Origin: Anastrepha obliqua
Taxonomy: Eukaryota > Arthropoda > Insecta > Diptera > Tephritidae
Length of the DNA: 64,000 bases
Direction of reading: 5' to 3'
Assembly: GCF_027943255.1 (NCBI RefSeq)
Contig: NC_072893.1
Coordinates: forward strand, 7,316,001-7,380,000
Shown here: piece after piece, positions 63,841 to 64,000 of the stretch
How the letters are laid out: the number at the start of each line of letters is the position of its first letter
Numbering within the stretch: position 1 is the first letter of the stretch
Notes under the pieces: model-generated
Database searches by the model: none
Seen by the model: only the letters and a program-made list of their open reading frames with translations
What the model was told of the DNA's origin: nothing
Program-made: the position numbers and the translations under genes

Positions 63841-64000
63841 GCGCCAGCATAAATAAAGCGAACGGCGCGTATGCACAGCTCCGATCATTTGGTCTTCGAG
63901 CACCCTCAGCGTGCATACAAAATTACGAATCTTTGAGACAAATGTACTATCAGTACTCTTGTACGGATTGCAAACCTGGCCTACAAATAATTGAACCCAA
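63841..64000 (+). pseudogene. LINE reverse transcriptase fragment, runs off the window
   Basis: Frames read GAYAQLRSFGLRAPS, then TKLRIFETNVLSVLLYGLQT with W. This matches the thumb region of RTE-like RT proteins (AFAQLRSIW...TKLRIFN-NV-SVLLYG-ETW). It begins right where the mariner fragment stops and continues past the window end. Confidence 0.6.

Noticed and set aside
1..64000. CRISPR array, bacterial operons, riboswitches or phage genes
   Set aside because: No regular direct repeats with unique spacers and no prokaryotic gene organisation. All coding signal is eukaryotic transposon-derived.
1..64000. LTR retrotransposons or endogenous viruses
   Set aside because: I saw no long direct terminal repeats, aspartic protease, integrase or envelope-like region. 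All reverse transcriptases seen are of the non-LTR type.

Overview
This window looks like transposon-rich, gene-poor DNA from a higher fly (Diptera). It is AT-rich, carries many (CA)n-type microsatellites, and has no recognisable host exon, bacterial-type operon or tRNA gene. The mix of Tc1/mariner elements (DD34D mariners and rosa-like DD41D elements), I- and LOA-type non-LTR retrotransposons, Helitrons and SINE-like repeats fits a tephritid fruit fly best. That placement is inference from repeat families, not proof. No LTR retrotransposon was recognised.

Layout. 1-3.2 kb: an unclassified imperfect inverted repeat, then three decayed non-LTR retrotransposon (LINE) fragments, the last ending in a (TACC)n tail. 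5.5-7.3 kb: a mariner interrupted by a second, opposite-strand mariner. 8.9-9.9 kb: another mariner relic. 11.5-12.6 kb: an RTE-type LINE relic. 12.6-18.0 kb: a full-length I-clade LINE on the minus strand with a 13-bp target duplication, intact except for one in-frame stop in ORF2. 18.6-20.9 kb: a deleted DD41D element and a broken mariner. 23.7-29.9 kb: a non-autonomous DNA element flanked by TTAA, split by a complete LOA-type LINE whose two ORFs are both open. 30-34.3 kb: LINE, Tc1 and unclassified repeat relics. 34.7-38.4 kb: a 360-bp deleted DD41D element, a near-complete DD41D element, a SINE-like repeat and a deleted mariner. 41-45 kb: a patchwork of at least four LINE fragments. 48.1-53.8 kb: a second near-complete DD41D element, a mariner, another short DD41D-like element, LINE and mariner relics, and a second copy of the TTAA element. 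55.7-58.4 kb: a near-complete mariner and two mariner relics. 58.6-61.1 kb: head-to-tail Helitrons, one with a PIF1-type helicase remnant. 63.4-64 kb: a mariner relic abutting an RT fragment that runs off the window.

How the parts work together. The two long LINEs supply an ORF1 nucleic-acid-binding protein and an ORF2 with APE endonuclease, reverse transcriptase and RNase H. In both, ORF1 and ORF2 lie in the same frame separated by a single stop with 0-3 nt before the ORF2 ATG. The LOA copy is the only element here that looks coding-competent. All DNA transposons seen are disabled, several by a single frameshift, so any movement would need enzyme supplied from elsewhere in the genome. I found no evidence for an undescribed biological system. 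The most informative features are the nested insertions with their target duplications, the TTAA element family, the tandem Helitrons and the ORF1-stop-ORF2 junctions.
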